A DNA stretch of 47,317 nucleotides. Origin: Dehalococcoidia bacterium (GTDB lineage: Bacteria > Chloroflexota > Dehalococcoidia > Lucifugimonadales > Lucifugimonadaceae). The stretch is taken from contig JAJEGY010000002.1 in NCBI GenBank assembly GCA_022819585.1, positions 1-47,317 on the forward strand, read 5' to 3'. This document shows positions 8,027 through 17,107 of this stretch, in pieces. The notes under the pieces are model-generated. The model made no database searches. It was given only the letters and a program-made list of their open reading frames with translations, and was not told where the DNA came from. Position numbers and translations under genes: made by a program. Position 1 is the first letter of the stretch, and each line of letters begins with the position of its first letter.

Positions 8027-10047
8027 ACCTCAAATCCACCGCCCTAATCGCTGTCCTTCTCTCCCTGACAGTTCTAACATCAACCGCGCTCTCCTGCACC
8101 TCCGAAACCCCAGCCCCCACAACGCAACCAACCGCCACCGTACAACCCCCCAACACCCCCATTCCAACCAAATCACCAACACAAACTCCTATCCCAACCG
8201 ATACTCCAACCCCCGAACCCTCACCTGCCACCCCAACAGCACAACCCATCACAAAAATCCAACCCACTCCTACGCAACCACCACCCGCACCTACCATATC
8301 GCCACCCACAGCAACGCCAACCGAACTACCCACCCAATCGACTCCAACGGTCGAACCTACCTCAACTCCCATCCCACCAACCGTCACACCCACAGTAACC
8401 GTTCCCACCCCTACCCCAACCTCGCAACCCCAAGTCACCGCAACACCGAAAACCGTCGGGCCTCCTCACACTGAACCACCCCCTATCACCGGTCGAAAAG
8501 GCGGCGAAATCAAAGTAGCCGTCCCGCAAGCACCTCCCCACCAAGACATCCACAAGTCCGTCTCACCGATCCTCGCCGCTTGGGGACCCGGCATCACCTA
8601 CTCACGCATCTTCCGCTACCAGTGGATCGCCCCAGACGCACCATACCAAGGCACCGAGGCGCTCAACGGACGCTACAACCCGCAGATCGCAACCTCCGCC
8701 CACGACATCATCTGCGACCTCTGTCAAAGCTGGGACCTCTCCGACGACTACGTTCTCACCATCAATCTCCGCTCCGACGCCGCTTGGCACGCAACCAATC
8801 CCGGCCTTGACCGCAACCTAAACGCCACCGATGTCGCGTTCAGCCTCAACCGCCTCGCCGACCCTACTCTTCCCAACTCCCCGCTCGTCAACACCATCTC
8901 TGAAATCCGCGCAACCGACGACCATACCGTTGAAATCCAACTCACACTCCCAGACGCCGAAATCTTCGACAAACTCGCCGACGCGCGAACCGCAATCGTT
9001 GCCCCCGAGGCAGTCAACCTGAACGGTGACCTCACCCAAGGACCAACCATCGGCACCGGACCATGGATCCAAACTCTTTTCGAACGCTCCGCTATGCGCT
9101 TCGAAGCAAACAGAAACTACTTCATCCCCGAACTCCCCCTCCTCGACGGAATCACCGTCGCCATCATCGAAGATGCCCAGACCCGCACAACATCGCTCCG
9201 GACCGGCCAAATCGACCTCATCCAACCCGACGTAACCGACCTAACCGCCGCTGTCGAACGCTTCGACCAGCTCCGCTGGACACGTAGCCACAACCCCGCA
9301 GCTGGCATCGAAGTCGCATTCAACACTAGGCGCAGCGAACTCGATCTCCACAACCTCCGCGCCGCCATTCTCTACTCATGGGATCCCAACTCTCTGATCA
9401 ACAACCTGCACCAAGGCCAGTCATTCATAAGCGCTGGTCTGCCCTTGAACAACCCATCATGGTTGCTGCCTGCTGAGGAAATCGACACCTACTTCAACGA
9501 TCGCACCAAACTCCTCGAAGTCTTAGACAGCGTCAACCTCCCCAGGGGCATTGCCCTCGAAATCCGAGTCGGACAGTTTGGCGACGATTACATCGAAACC
9601 GCAATCTCCCTAGCCACCGCCATCAAATCCCTCGGCTTCGTTGCAACCGTCGAAGCCATCTCAACTCGATCCTTCGCCGAAGACGTATGGATAAACCACG
9701 ACTACGACATCTACGTCGGCGCTCCTCCACCACAATCCAGTGCGACCTCCACCCTCTTCTCCATCTATCACTCCGCCGCACCCCGCAATGTCACTGGACA
9801 CGCCACCAAAGAACTCGACCTCCTAATCGAACAACAAACCACGGAGCTAGACCCTTCCACTAGGCACCAACTATTGCTCGATATTCAACGCGAAATTCTC
9901 CGTGGAGCCAATATCTTCCGCGCCGCCGCCAACGTCTCCCACTGGCTCTGGTGGTCCCATCTCAACGACGTCGCCCCAAGCACCCACCGCGCCGACTCCT
10001 TCTGGCTCACTCGCCTCTGGCTAAGCGACCGAGTCCGCGGCGGATAA
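8002..10047 (+). CDS. Family-5 extracellular solute-binding protein with Pro/Thr linker, probable lipoprotein
   Basis: A 681-residue protein. A hydrophobic leader (about residues 10-31) ends in TALSC, giving a candidate lipid-anchor Cys at 32; the lipobox is imperfect because Ala rather than Leu stands at -3. Residues about 33-160 are almost entirely Pro, Thr, Ser and small residues (repeated PTPT/TPTP), a flexible spacer lifting the domain off the membrane. From about 168 (GGEIKVAVP) the rest matches the SBP_bac_5 oligopeptide/nickel/glutathione-binding fold, with segments such as NLRSDAAWH, DVAFSLNRLADP and GTGPWIQ. The ATG at 8002 lies inside the epimerase gene. A TTG at 8023 overlapping the epimerase stop (TTGA) gives a cleaner leader (MNLKSTALIAV) and may be the true start. 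No permease genes follow. Confidence 0.85.
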   Translation: MVQAGSILNLKSTALIAVLLSLTVLTSTALSCTSETPAPTTQPTATVQPPNTPIPTKSPTQTPIPTDTPTPEPSPATPTAQPITKIQPTPTQPPPAPTISPPTATPTELPTQSTPTVEPTSTPIPPTVTPTVTVPTPTPTSQPQVTATPKTVGPPHTEPPPITGRKGGEIKVAVPQAPPHQDIHKSVSPILAAWGPGITYSRIFRYQWIAPDAPYQGTEALNGRYNPQIATSAHDIICDLCQSWDLSDDYVLTINLRSDAAWHATNPGLDRNLNATDVAFSLNRLADPTLPNSPLVNTISEIRATDDHTVEIQLTLPDAEIFDKLADARTAIVAPEAVNLNGDLTQGPTIGTGPWIQTLFERSAMRFEANRNYFIPELPLLDGITVAIIEDAQTRTTSLRTGQIDLIQPDVTDLTAAVERFDQLRWTRSHNPAAGIEVAFNTRRSELDLHNLRAAILYSWDPNSLINNLHQGQSFISAGLPLNNPSWLLPAEEIDTYFNDRTKLLEVLDSVNLPRGIALEIRVGQFGDDYIETAISLATAIKSLGFVATVEAISTRSFAEDVWINHDYDIYVGAPPPQSSATSTLFSIYHSAAPRNVTGHATKELDLLIEQQTTELDPSTRHQLLLDIQREILRGANIFRAAANVSHWLWWSHLNDVAPSTHRADSFWLTRLWLSDRVRGG

Positions 10048-10048
10048 C

Positions 10049-10504
10049 CTATGATCCCAGACTCTCAATCGCATCTTCCAAAGTGGCCCAAGCCAAAAGC
10101 GCACACTTCACCCGAACTGGAAACCGCGAAACATCCCGCAACGCCACCGCATCACCTAAAACATCCTCATCCACACCATCCAGCACCTGCCCCTGCACCA
10201 TCATCTGCCTAAACACCCCAGCAATCTCAACGATCTCAGCGCAACTCATACCCCCAACAAGCTCCCCCATAATCGACGACGAAGCCTGAGTAATCGCACA
10301 ACCCGACCCGATCACACACAGTTCCGTTACCCGGCCACCCTCAACCCTCAACTGCACAGAAACCTCATCCCCGCAAAACGGATTATCAATCGTCGCCTCG
10401 GCATCGGGATCACTGATCGGATCACAATTCCGAGGATTCAGGCAATGATCCTCAACTATGTAACGATTGACCTCGTCGAGATGTCCCAATCCGCTACGCA
10501 TCAA
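10049..10504 (-). CDS. sufU: SufU-type iron-sulfur cluster assembly protein
   Basis: A 151-residue SufU/IscU-fold protein. The three conserved Cys and the Asp are visible: NPFCGDEV (C44, D46), GSGCAITQASSSIM (C69) and RVKCALLAWATL (C134). The insertion between the second and third Cys that marks SufU versus IscU is present (GELVGGMS to DVSRFPV). In SUF systems of this kind SufU carries zinc and relays persulfide sulfur from the cysteine desulfurase SufS to SufBCD. It is last in the operon, 76 bases after sufD, and ends one base from the convergent solute-binding gene. No sufS is present beside it. Confidence 0.92.
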   Translation of the reverse strand: MMRSGLGHLDEVNRYIVEDHCLNPRNCDPISDPDAEATIDNPFCGDEVSVQLRVEGGRVTELCVIGSGCAITQASSSIMGELVGGMSCAEIVEIAGVFRQMMVQGQVLDGVDEDVLGDAVALRDVSRFPVRVKCALLAWATLEDAIESLGS

Positions 10505-10580
10505 TCTCTTCGGTTGTGGAATCTAGCCGCGTTCAACACGAACCCGGTGCGAATATTCTAGCCGTGGATGGCGGAGACAG

Positions 10581-11927
10581 CTAAGCCGTGCCGATTGTAT
10601 CCGACGTTTCCTGCAATGCCGGCATCAACTCATCGAGTTTGCCCTCAAGGAACTCCCGCAGGATCTGATCCTCATACTCATCCAGTATCTCGGCTGCGAA
10701 CCCACGGATAAGCATCGCCTGCGCAGTGTCGTAATCCACACCACGAGACTGCAAGTAAAAGAGCGTGTCCTCATCGACATACCCCGCCGTAGCGCCATGT
10801 CCGCACTTCACATCATCCGCGTAGATTTCGAGAGAGGGCTTCGTATCAACCTCCGCCCCATGCGATAACAGCAGATTCAAGTCCTTCTGGTTCGCATCCG
10901 TCTTCTGAGCCCCACGCTCAACAGTGATCTTCCCGCTGAAAACCGCACGAGACTGACCTGACAGTATCCCCTTGTAGTACTGGTCACTAGTGCAATGCGG
11001 AGCAGCATGAGTAGTGCTGATCTCGTTGTCTTGATGTTGCTGATTGGTGGCCAGATAGACACCATGCAGTATCGACTCGGCATACTCACCTATCAGATGC
11101 GTAAAGACATCGTTGCGACCGATATCTGAACCGACGCTGAACGAGGTCGAGCGGTAGTTGGAGCTTGCTTCCTGCAATACTCGAGTTGTGGCAAAGTGAT
11201 AGGAGTTCTCGCTGTTGTATTGGTAACGGTAGTGTGTCAACTCCGCACCTTCGCCCAATTTGATTTCAACGACAGGCAACGTCATGTGGACGTCTTCCGA
11301 TAGCGAGACGTAGGATTCGATCAATGTCGCACGGCTACTATCGCCCATTTCAACGGCTATGCGCGGATTATCAACGATTGGCCCGCCAACGGACCCATCG
11401 ATCACATGGATGATGTGAACTGGTTCCGCATACTCGCGAGCACGGTCGAATTGCAGATAAGAGCCGCCGCGGATCCTCATGAACGCAGTTGCCAACGAAA
11501 CGAACCCGTTGGATCGGTAATCCGCCAACTTCCCAACCCAATCGCACGCTTGGATCCGAGTCAAGGGAGCATTGCCTGAATTGTGTTCGAGGCTCCCATT
11601 TATGAATACGAGGTTAGACCACTCTTCCGGCATGGGAACGAGTTCGGCAATCCGTGCAAGATCTACCTGTGTGTCCCAATCCCCGAATCGAAAACCAATC
11701 CGGTCAATCTGTCTGAGATCGGTATATTTCCATAGCTCGTTATCCCGGCGATGGACCGGGAAACCGATACGCTCGAACTCTTCCCAAGCCGCGCGTCTCA
11801 AGTCGTGATGCGCATCGAAGCCGCTCATGTAGCCCTCTTGGTGCTCCGCCAAGTGGTGCCAATCATCGCGGTACTGTGTCAGGTGCCGAGCTGTATTCCT
11901 CGGGATCCGAGCAACATTTAGGGTCAT
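10581..11927 (-). CDS. sufD: SufD, Fe-S cluster scaffold subunit
   Basis: A 448-residue SufB/SufD-family protein. The WKYTDLR block near the N-terminus and the C-terminal signature (HGAEVDTKPSLEIYADDVKCGHGATAG, then ...FYLQSRG and ARGF-like RGFAAEIL) are those of SufD. The conserved His in KCGHGAT is retained. SufD pairs with SufB in the SufBC2D complex, which builds Fe-S clusters in the cytosol using SufC ATP hydrolysis. It begins 11 bases after sufC. A Met at residue 34 (MSGFDAHHDL) is a possible later start. Confidence 0.93.
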   Translation of the reverse strand: MTLNVARIPRNTARHLTQYRDDWHHLAEHQEGYMSGFDAHHDLRRAAWEEFERIGFPVHRRDNELWKYTDLRQIDRIGFRFGDWDTQVDLARIAELVPMPEEWSNLVFINGSLEHNSGNAPLTRIQACDWVGKLADYRSNGFVSLATAFMRIRGGSYLQFDRAREYAEPVHIIHVIDGSVGGPIVDNPRIAVEMGDSSRATLIESYVSLSEDVHMTLPVVEIKLGEGAELTHYRYQYNSENSYHFATTRVLQEASSNYRSTSFSVGSDIGRNDVFTHLIGEYAESILHGVYLATNQQHQDNEISTTHAAPHCTSDQYYKGILSGQSRAVFSGKITVERGAQKTDANQKDLNLLLSHGAEVDTKPSLEIYADDVKCGHGATAGYVDEDTLFYLQSRGVDYDTAQAMLIRGFAAEILDEYEDQILREFLEGKLDELMPALQETSDTIGTA

Positions 11928-11938
11928 AGAAGTTCTTG

Positions 11939-12703
11939 CTACTTCCCGTTTCGCTGAGCGGCGAGATAATCTCGATAACCGTTTTGCTCGACTCGCTCAG
12001 CCAACGACGCATCACCTGTCTCGACGATCTTTCCGTCTACAAGTACGTGCACGATATCCGGACGGACGTAGTGTAGCAATCGCTGGTAGTGCGTGACAAT
12101 GACAAAGCTACGCTCTGGCGAACGCATCCTGTTGACACCATCAGCAACCGCCTGCAACGCATCGATGTCGAGGCCCGAATCGGTCTCGTCCATGATCGCA
12201 ATCCTTGGATCCAGAACATGCATCTGAAGCATCTCGTTGCGCTTCTTCTCACCGCCGGAGAAGCCTTCGTTCAGCGACCTTTTGATTAGATCCGGGTTGA
12301 TGCCGATCTCCTCGACCTTTTCGTCGAACAGCTTGGAAAACTGGCGAACCGACATCTTCTTCTCACCATTGGCGTCGTCGATTGCGTCCTTCGCCGCCTT
12401 TAGGAACTGCCAAGGTCGAACGCCCGGAACTTCCGACGGATACTGCATCGCTAGGAACATGCCGAGGTGAGCCCGTTCGTCTGGCATCATCTCCACAATG
12501 CTCTCTCCATCGACAGTGATGTCGCCTTGGGTGACAGTGTATGCAGATTTGCCCATCAACACGTTTGCAAGCGTGCTTTTGCCACTGCCATTGGGCCCCA
12601 TGATGGCATGTACTTCACCTGGTTTTACCTGTAGATCGATGCCTTTCAGGATCTCTTCTTCGCTGTCTGTTACGGCCGCGTGCAGGTTTTCAATCTTTAG
12701 CAT
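11939..12703 (-). CDS. sufC: SufC, ABC ATPase of the SUF complex
   Basis: A 254-residue soluble ABC ATPase of normal family length. Walker A GPNGSGKST is at about 36-44 and the signature motif has the SufC-specific form (LNEGFSGGEKKRNEMLQ), not LSGGQ-with-exporter context. Walker B is AIMDETDSGLD, and the H-loop VTHYQRLL matches. SufC dimerises on the SufB-SufD pair and drives conformational changes for cluster assembly. It lies between sufB and sufD with short gaps, consistent with one transcript. Confidence 0.96.
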   Translation of the reverse strand: MLKIENLHAAVTDSEEEILKGIDLQVKPGEVHAIMGPNGSGKSTLANVLMGKSAYTVTQGDITVDGESIVEMMPDERAHLGMFLAMQYPSEVPGVRPWQFLKAAKDAIDDANGEKKMSVRQFSKLFDEKVEEIGINPDLIKRSLNEGFSGGEKKRNEMLQMHVLDPRIAIMDETDSGLDIDALQAVADGVNRMRSPERSFVIVTHYQRLLHYVRPDIVHVLVDGKIVETGDASLAERVEQNGYRDYLAAQRNGK

Positions 12704-12783
12704 TCGTTCTCTCGCACGATGTATCCATCTTTGATTCGGCTTGGTCTTCTCTGAAAGGCAACCAGTTGAATGCGCGGAAACTC

Positions 12784-14253
12784 TTATCCCACCGCGCCCT
12801 CAAGGCTCACCTTGAGCAACTGGCCCGCCTCGAGCGCGAACTCAAAAGGCAACTCTTTGATGACGTCGCGGCTCCACCCCGTGATGATCATATGATGAGC
12901 ATCCTCTTCCGAAATGCCGCGTGACATCAGATAAAAAAGTTGTTCGTCGCTCACTTTCGACGTGCTTGCTTCGTGCTCTAATCTCGCGGTTGGGTTGCGT
13001 ACCTCGATATAAGGGACGGTGTGGGCGCCACATTGATCCCCAACGAGCAACGAGTCGCACTGTGTGTGATTTGTTGCGTTTTCGGCCCTTGGCAAGATCC
13101 TGACGCCACCCCGGTAGGTGTTTTCGCCGTGGCCGGCGGATATGCCCTTTGACACGATGGTCGATTTCGTGTTTTTGCCGATGTGGATCATCTTGGTGCC
13201 GGTGTCGGCTTGCTGGTAATTATTGGTCAAGGCCACAGAGTAAAATTCACCGACCGAATTGTCGCCCCGCAAAATCACTGACGGGTACTTCCAAGTGATT
13301 GCAGAGCCGGTCTCCACCTGCGTCCAAGAGATTTTGGCATCGTTGCCGGTCATACCGCGTTTCGTGACGAAGTTGTAGACGCCGCCTTCTCCGTCTTTTG
13401 TGCCTGGATACCAGTTCTGAATCGTCGAGTATTTGATCTCGCCGCGGTCAAGAGCCACGAGTTCAACTACCGCCGCATGTAGTTGACTGGTGCGTCGAAT
13501 CGGTGCGGTGCATCCTTCCAAGTAGCTCACGTACGCACCTTCATCGGCTACGATTAGAGTTCTTTCAAACTGTCCAGAACCTTCGGTGTTAATGCGGAAA
13601 TAGGTCATCAACTCAATCGGACATCGAACTCCGGGTGGCACGTAGGCAAACGATCCGTCCGAGAAAACAGCTGAGTTGAGCGCTGCGAAGAAGTTGTCCG
13701 TATAGGGAACTACCGAACCGAGGTACTTCTTGACCAACTCGGGATGATTCTGCACAGCCTCCGTGAAGGAACAGAATATGATGCCTCGTTCTTCTAGTTG
13801 ATCTGCGTAAGTCGTTGCCACTGAGACCGAATCGAAAACGGCATCTACGGCGACACCTGCCAGCCGTTCGCGTTCATGCAATGGGATGCCGAGTTTGTCG
13901 AAAGTCTCAAGCATCTCGGGATCGACTTCGTCCAAGCTCTTCGGAGCATCGTCTAGAGATTTGGGTGCTGCGTAGTAATAGATGTCTTGGTAGTCGATTT
14001 GTGGATAGCGCAACTTGGCCCAACGAGGCTCGGAATCTTCGCTATGCAACTTGCTCCAATACTCGAAGGCCTTGAGCCGCCATTCGAGCAACCATTCCGG
14101 TTCGTTCTTCTTTGAGGAGATTAATTGGACGATGTCTTCATCCAAGCCCTTCGGCGCTAACTCCATCTCGACGTCAGTGGAGAATCCCCATTTGTATCCA
14201 GCATCTTCGAGCTTGGATTCACGCGAGATTGTTAGTCTGTCTTGAGTAGTCAA
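12784..14253 (-). CDS. sufB: SufB, Fe-S cluster scaffold subunit
   Basis: A SufB-family protein, about 489 residues from a TTG at 14253 (starts [10 protein letters not shown]). The frame is open further upstream to 14475, but that extension is Arg/Ser-rich and not SufB-like, so the TTG is preferred; SufB proteins are usually 465-490 residues. Diagnostic blocks are [11 protein letters not shown] near the start, [40 protein letters not shown] and the C-terminal [21 protein letters not shown] segment (read here in parts). SufB carries the persulfide-accepting Cys and the nascent cluster. It is first gene of the sufBCDU operon. Confidence 0.95.
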   Translation of the reverse strand: MTTQDRLTISRESKLEDAGYKWGFSTDVEMELAPKGLDEDIVQLISSKKNEPEWLLEWRLKAFEYWSKLHSEDSEPRWAKLRYPQIDYQDIYYYAAPKSLDDAPKSLDEVDPEMLETFDKLGIPLHERERLAGVAVDAVFDSVSVATTYADQLEERGIIFCSFTEAVQNHPELVKKYLGSVVPYTDNFFAALNSAVFSDGSFAYVPPGVRCPIELMTYFRINTEGSGQFERTLIVADEGAYVSYLEGCTAPIRRTSQLHAAVVELVALDRGEIKYSTIQNWYPGTKDGEGGVYNFVTKRGMTGNDAKISWTQVETGSAITWKYPSVILRGDNSVGEFYSVALTNNYQQADTGTKMIHIGKNTKSTIVSKGISAGHGENTYRGGVRILPRAENATNHTQCDSLLVGDQCGAHTVPYIEVRNPTARLEHEASTSKVSDEQLFYLMSRGISEEDAHHMIITGWSRDVIKELPFEFALEAGQLLKVSLEGAVG

Positions 14254-14603
14254 CTGGCTTCTCGTTGTCTGCGTTCGATATTTAGGGAGTGCGGAATAAA
14301 AAAGGTCGCTGGAAGACCTCGACTCCGATTCGCAATGGCCGTTGCTGACTTTGTCACTACGCCCACGGTCGTCCAGCCTCACCTCTAATTTTACCAATCT
14401 CTTCGCCGCCGCCGAAGCGCTCGAAGTTCGCTCGAAACGAGCAGAACCCCAACAAATAGCCGAATCGCGCCCCAATAACTCAATTCCTTACCGAAAATCC
14501 CAGTTTTCTCTCATATCAACAGTCTCGCCGCGTCCCGACCTCGTCAGAGGAATGTAAATTGCACTTAAGACACTGGTTAGATTGGCTTACGATTTTGGAT
14601 GTA
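14254..14603. other. Divergent intergenic region between sufB and pcm
   Basis: About 350 bases with no supported gene. It must hold the promoters for the minus-strand suf operon and the plus-strand pcm. A 71-codon plus-strand frame (14342-14557) is low-complexity and lies over the non-coding extension of sufB. I find no clear -35/-10 pair or IscR-like site by eye. Confidence 0.5.
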
Positions 14604-15296
14604 ATGTTCCCTCAGATCAAACAAAGACTCGCTCGCTCGCTGGTGCCGACAAGCAGCTCAGATACGCGCTCGGAACGGACGGACATTGAACAAGCCCTCG
14701 CTTCGCGAAAGGAACTCGACCGAAGGATAGTTGATGCGGTCTTGAAGATTCCCAGGGAAGAATTCGTTCCAGCCCAAGACCGTGATCGCGCTCAAGAAGA
14801 CCGCGCTTTATCAATCGGCAATGGTCAAACCATCTCGCAACCAAGCCTCGTTGCTCACATGGTCTCGAACTTGCGGTTGACCAAAAACGACAACCGGGTT
14901 TTAGATGTCGGATGCGGTTCGGGCTACCAAGCGGCCATACTCTCCTCCTTAACTCAAGAAGTCATAACCGTTGAACGAATTCGGGCACTCGCGGATGCAG
15001 CACGTTCGCGGTTGGTTCGTCTAGGCTATGTCAACGTCCAAGTGATTGATGCGTCCGAGGACTACTTGGGCTATCCCGAAGCCGGTCCGTACGATGCCAT
15101 CATCGTGGGAGCCGCCGTTCCCAAGGTGCCTGAGTCGCTGATTGCGCAACTGAAGACTGGCGGACGCATGGTGATTCCTGTCGGTCAGATCAGAAAGCAA
15201 CGCGTTGCTACAGTCGTAAAGTGCTCCAACGGCATCAAGGTGAACTACGGGATCGACTGCGTGTTTGTGCCGCTAATAGGACCTGAGGCGTGGTAA
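14604..15296 (+). CDS. pcm: Protein-L-isoaspartate O-methyltransferase
   Basis: About 230 residues from the ATG at 14604; a TTG at 14559 would add 15 residues that do not look like the family. It repairs isoaspartyl residues in damaged proteins by AdoMet-dependent methylation in the cytosol. Visible family features are VLKIPREEFVP at the start, the QTISQPSLVAHM block, motif I VLDVGCGSGYQAAIL for AdoMet, and GPYDAIIVGAAVPKVPESL followed by LKTGGRMVIPVG. Length fits Pcm (about 210-230). It is followed by gatB on the same strand after a short gap. Confidence 0.92.
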   Translation: MFPQIKQRLARSLVPTSSSDTRSERTDIEQALASRKELDRRIVDAVLKIPREEFVPAQDRDRAQEDRALSIGNGQTISQPSLVAHMVSNLRLTKNDNRVLDVGCGSGYQAAILSSLTQEVITVERIRALADAARSRLVRLGYVNVQVIDASEDYLGYPEAGPYDAIIVGAAVPKVPESLIAQLKTGGRMVIPVGQIRKQRVATVVKCSNGIKVNYGIDCVFVPLIGPEAW

Positions 15297-15363
15297 CTAT
15301 TCAGGTCTAGCCATCGTTGAGGTAATGCAGAATAGAAGCGATCGGAGATCCCACTTGAGAGCG

Positions 15364-16848
15364 ATGACCTCCACCGAATTCGAAGCAGTAATCGGGTTAG
15401 AAACCCACGTCCAGCTCAACACGAAGAGCAAGATGTTTTCGTGGTCGGGAGCAGAATATCAACAGGCGTCGCCGAATATGCTGGTTGACCCTGTTTCAAT
15501 GGCTCTTCCCGGCACATTGCCCGTTGTCAACAAGAGAGCTGTCGAATCCGCAATCGCTATCGGTCTTGCCCTTAACTGCGAAATCGCTGAAATCACCAAG
15601 TTCGATCGCAAACAGTACACCTACCCCGATTTGATGAAGGGCTACCAGATCTCTCAGTACGACGAACCGATCTGTACCGACGGTTGGCTCGATTTACCGA
15701 CCGATGAGCCGCGGCGTGTGGGTATCAACCGGGTCCACATGGAAGAAGATGTTGCGAGGCTTATCCACGTCGATTCGCCTACTGGTGGCGTCATGCATTC
15801 TCTTCTGGACATCAATCGTTCGGGAGTGCCTCTGATGGAAATCGTCACTGAACCCGACATGCGAACCTCAAAGCAAGTCGAGGCATACATCACTGCGTTG
15901 CAGGCGATAATACGCTACCTCGGTGTCGGGACTGCGAATATGGAAGAAGGTTCATTTCGCTGTGACGCCAACATTAGCGTCCGACCAATTGGGTCAAGAG
16001 AATTCGGTGAAAAAGTAGAAGTCAAGAACATGAACCGGGTAAGGGCGGTGTGCGAAGCAGTGGAATACGAAATCAAACGTCAGGTTGCGGCCATAAAACG
16101 TGGGGAACGGATTGAGCAAGAGACCCGTGGTTGGATGGATGGTGAAAAAGTGACCGTCACACAACGGTCCAAAGAAGACGCCCACGATTATCGGTATTTT
16201 CCAGAACCAGACATCCCACCTATCCACATCGGCCGAGACTGGGTGACCAAAATCAAATCCGGGATGCCAGAGCTGCCGTTGGCAAAAAAGCATCGCTTCA
16301 TGACAGATTGGGGATTATCCGATTATGATGCTTCGCTTCTGGTCGACCAGCGGTCGTCAGCCGAATACTTCGAGAAGGTGATGCTTAGCGTCGCGGATCA
16401 ATCGAGGAACGATCAAGCGGACTTCGCCAAGGAGACCGCGAATTGGTTGAACGGGGAAATGGCCAGGATGATGCATGAAGCTGACGTGCGTGCTATGGGC
16501 GAAACGCTAGTCGATCCTGCATCTTTAGCGGTTCTAGTCAGGAAGTTTCAGCAACGCGAGATCAATAACAACTCCGCGAAACGCGTCTTCGCTGAGATGT
16601 TCGAAAATGGAGCAGACCCCGAGGAAGTCATCCAGCGAATGGGATTGGCTGCGGTAGGCGATGTTGATGAGTTGACACCCATCATCCAAGAAGTTCTGGC
16701 GAACAACGAGGCTGCAGTTGCCGACTACCTATCAGGCAAAACGACCGCGATCCGGTTCTTAATGGGGCAAGTGATGAAAGCCACTCGCGGTAGAGCGGAT
16801 GCACAAGCTGTAATGGGGCTATTGGAGCATGCGATGAGCGACCGATGA
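15364..16848 (+). CDS. gatB: Aspartyl/glutamyl-tRNA(Asn/Gln) amidotransferase subunit B
   Basis: About 494 residues from the ATG at 15364 (MTSTEFEAVIGLETHVQL), preceded by TTGAGAG; the frame is open back to 15325 but the conserved N-terminus begins here. GatB binds the mischarged Glu-tRNA(Gln) or Asp-tRNA(Asn) and its kinase-like site activates the side chain for amidation by ammonia from GatA. Hallmarks are EVIGLETHVQLNT-type start, FDRKQYTYPDLMKGYQISQ, GVPLMEIVTEPD, EEGSFRCDANISVRP, VEVKNMNR and the DYRYFPEPD motif. The C-terminal YqeY-like tail (SAKRVFAEMFENG to RADAQAV) is complete. gatA and gatC are not in the window. Confidence 0.96.
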   Translation: MTSTEFEAVIGLETHVQLNTKSKMFSWSGAEYQQASPNMLVDPVSMALPGTLPVVNKRAVESAIAIGLALNCEIAEITKFDRKQYTYPDLMKGYQISQYDEPICTDGWLDLPTDEPRRVGINRVHMEEDVARLIHVDSPTGGVMHSLLDINRSGVPLMEIVTEPDMRTSKQVEAYITALQAIIRYLGVGTANMEEGSFRCDANISVRPIGSREFGEKVEVKNMNRVRAVCEAVEYEIKRQVAAIKRGERIEQETRGWMDGEKVTVTQRSKEDAHDYRYFPEPDIPPIHIGRDWVTKIKSGMPELPLAKKHRFMTDWGLSDYDASLLVDQRSSAEYFEKVMLSVADQSRNDQADFAKETANWLNGEMARMMHEADVRAMGETLVDPASLAVLVRKFQQREINNNSAKRVFAEMFENGADPEEVIQRMGLAAVGDVDELTPIIQEVLANNEAAVADYLSGKTTAIRFLMGQVMKATRGRADAQAVMGLLEHAMSDR

Positions 16849-16879
16849 GTCATCGCTACTCTGAATTAACCTAATAGAC

Positions 16880-17089
16880 ATGTGGTTCCAGATAACGCTC
16901 CTCATTCTTGCCGTGGTGCTCATCGTCGTTCTGCTTTTGCAGGCACGCGGCAACAATCCCTCAGTGTTCGGTCAGGCCGAGAGCACGTTCCATGTCCGTC
17001 GAGGCGTAGAAAAGTTGCTTTTCAGAGCAACAATTGTCCTGACGTTGATTTTCGTCGCAGTCGCGATCGCTAACGTTAGGTTCAGTTGA
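16880..17089 (+). CDS. secG: Preprotein translocase subunit SecG
   Basis: A 69-residue small membrane protein with two hydrophobic segments (about 3-21 and 47-66) joined by a polar loop. The loop includes LLQARGNNPSVFGQAES, the SecG-typical 'LxQ...G....FG' region. SecG is the accessory third subunit of SecYEG and assists protein export across the inner membrane. It lies 31 bases after gatB on the same strand and converges with cysS. Confidence 0.9.
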   Translation: MWFQITLLILAVVLIVVLLLQARGNNPSVFGQAESTFHVRRGVEKLLFRATIVLTLIFVAVAIANVRFS

Positions 17090-17107
17090 ACGTCGGTTAG
17101 ATACTAC

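Noticed and set aside
8007-8438. Gly/Val-rich minus-strand open frame
   Set aside because: Antisense reading of the Pro/Thr spacer repeat; no independent support.
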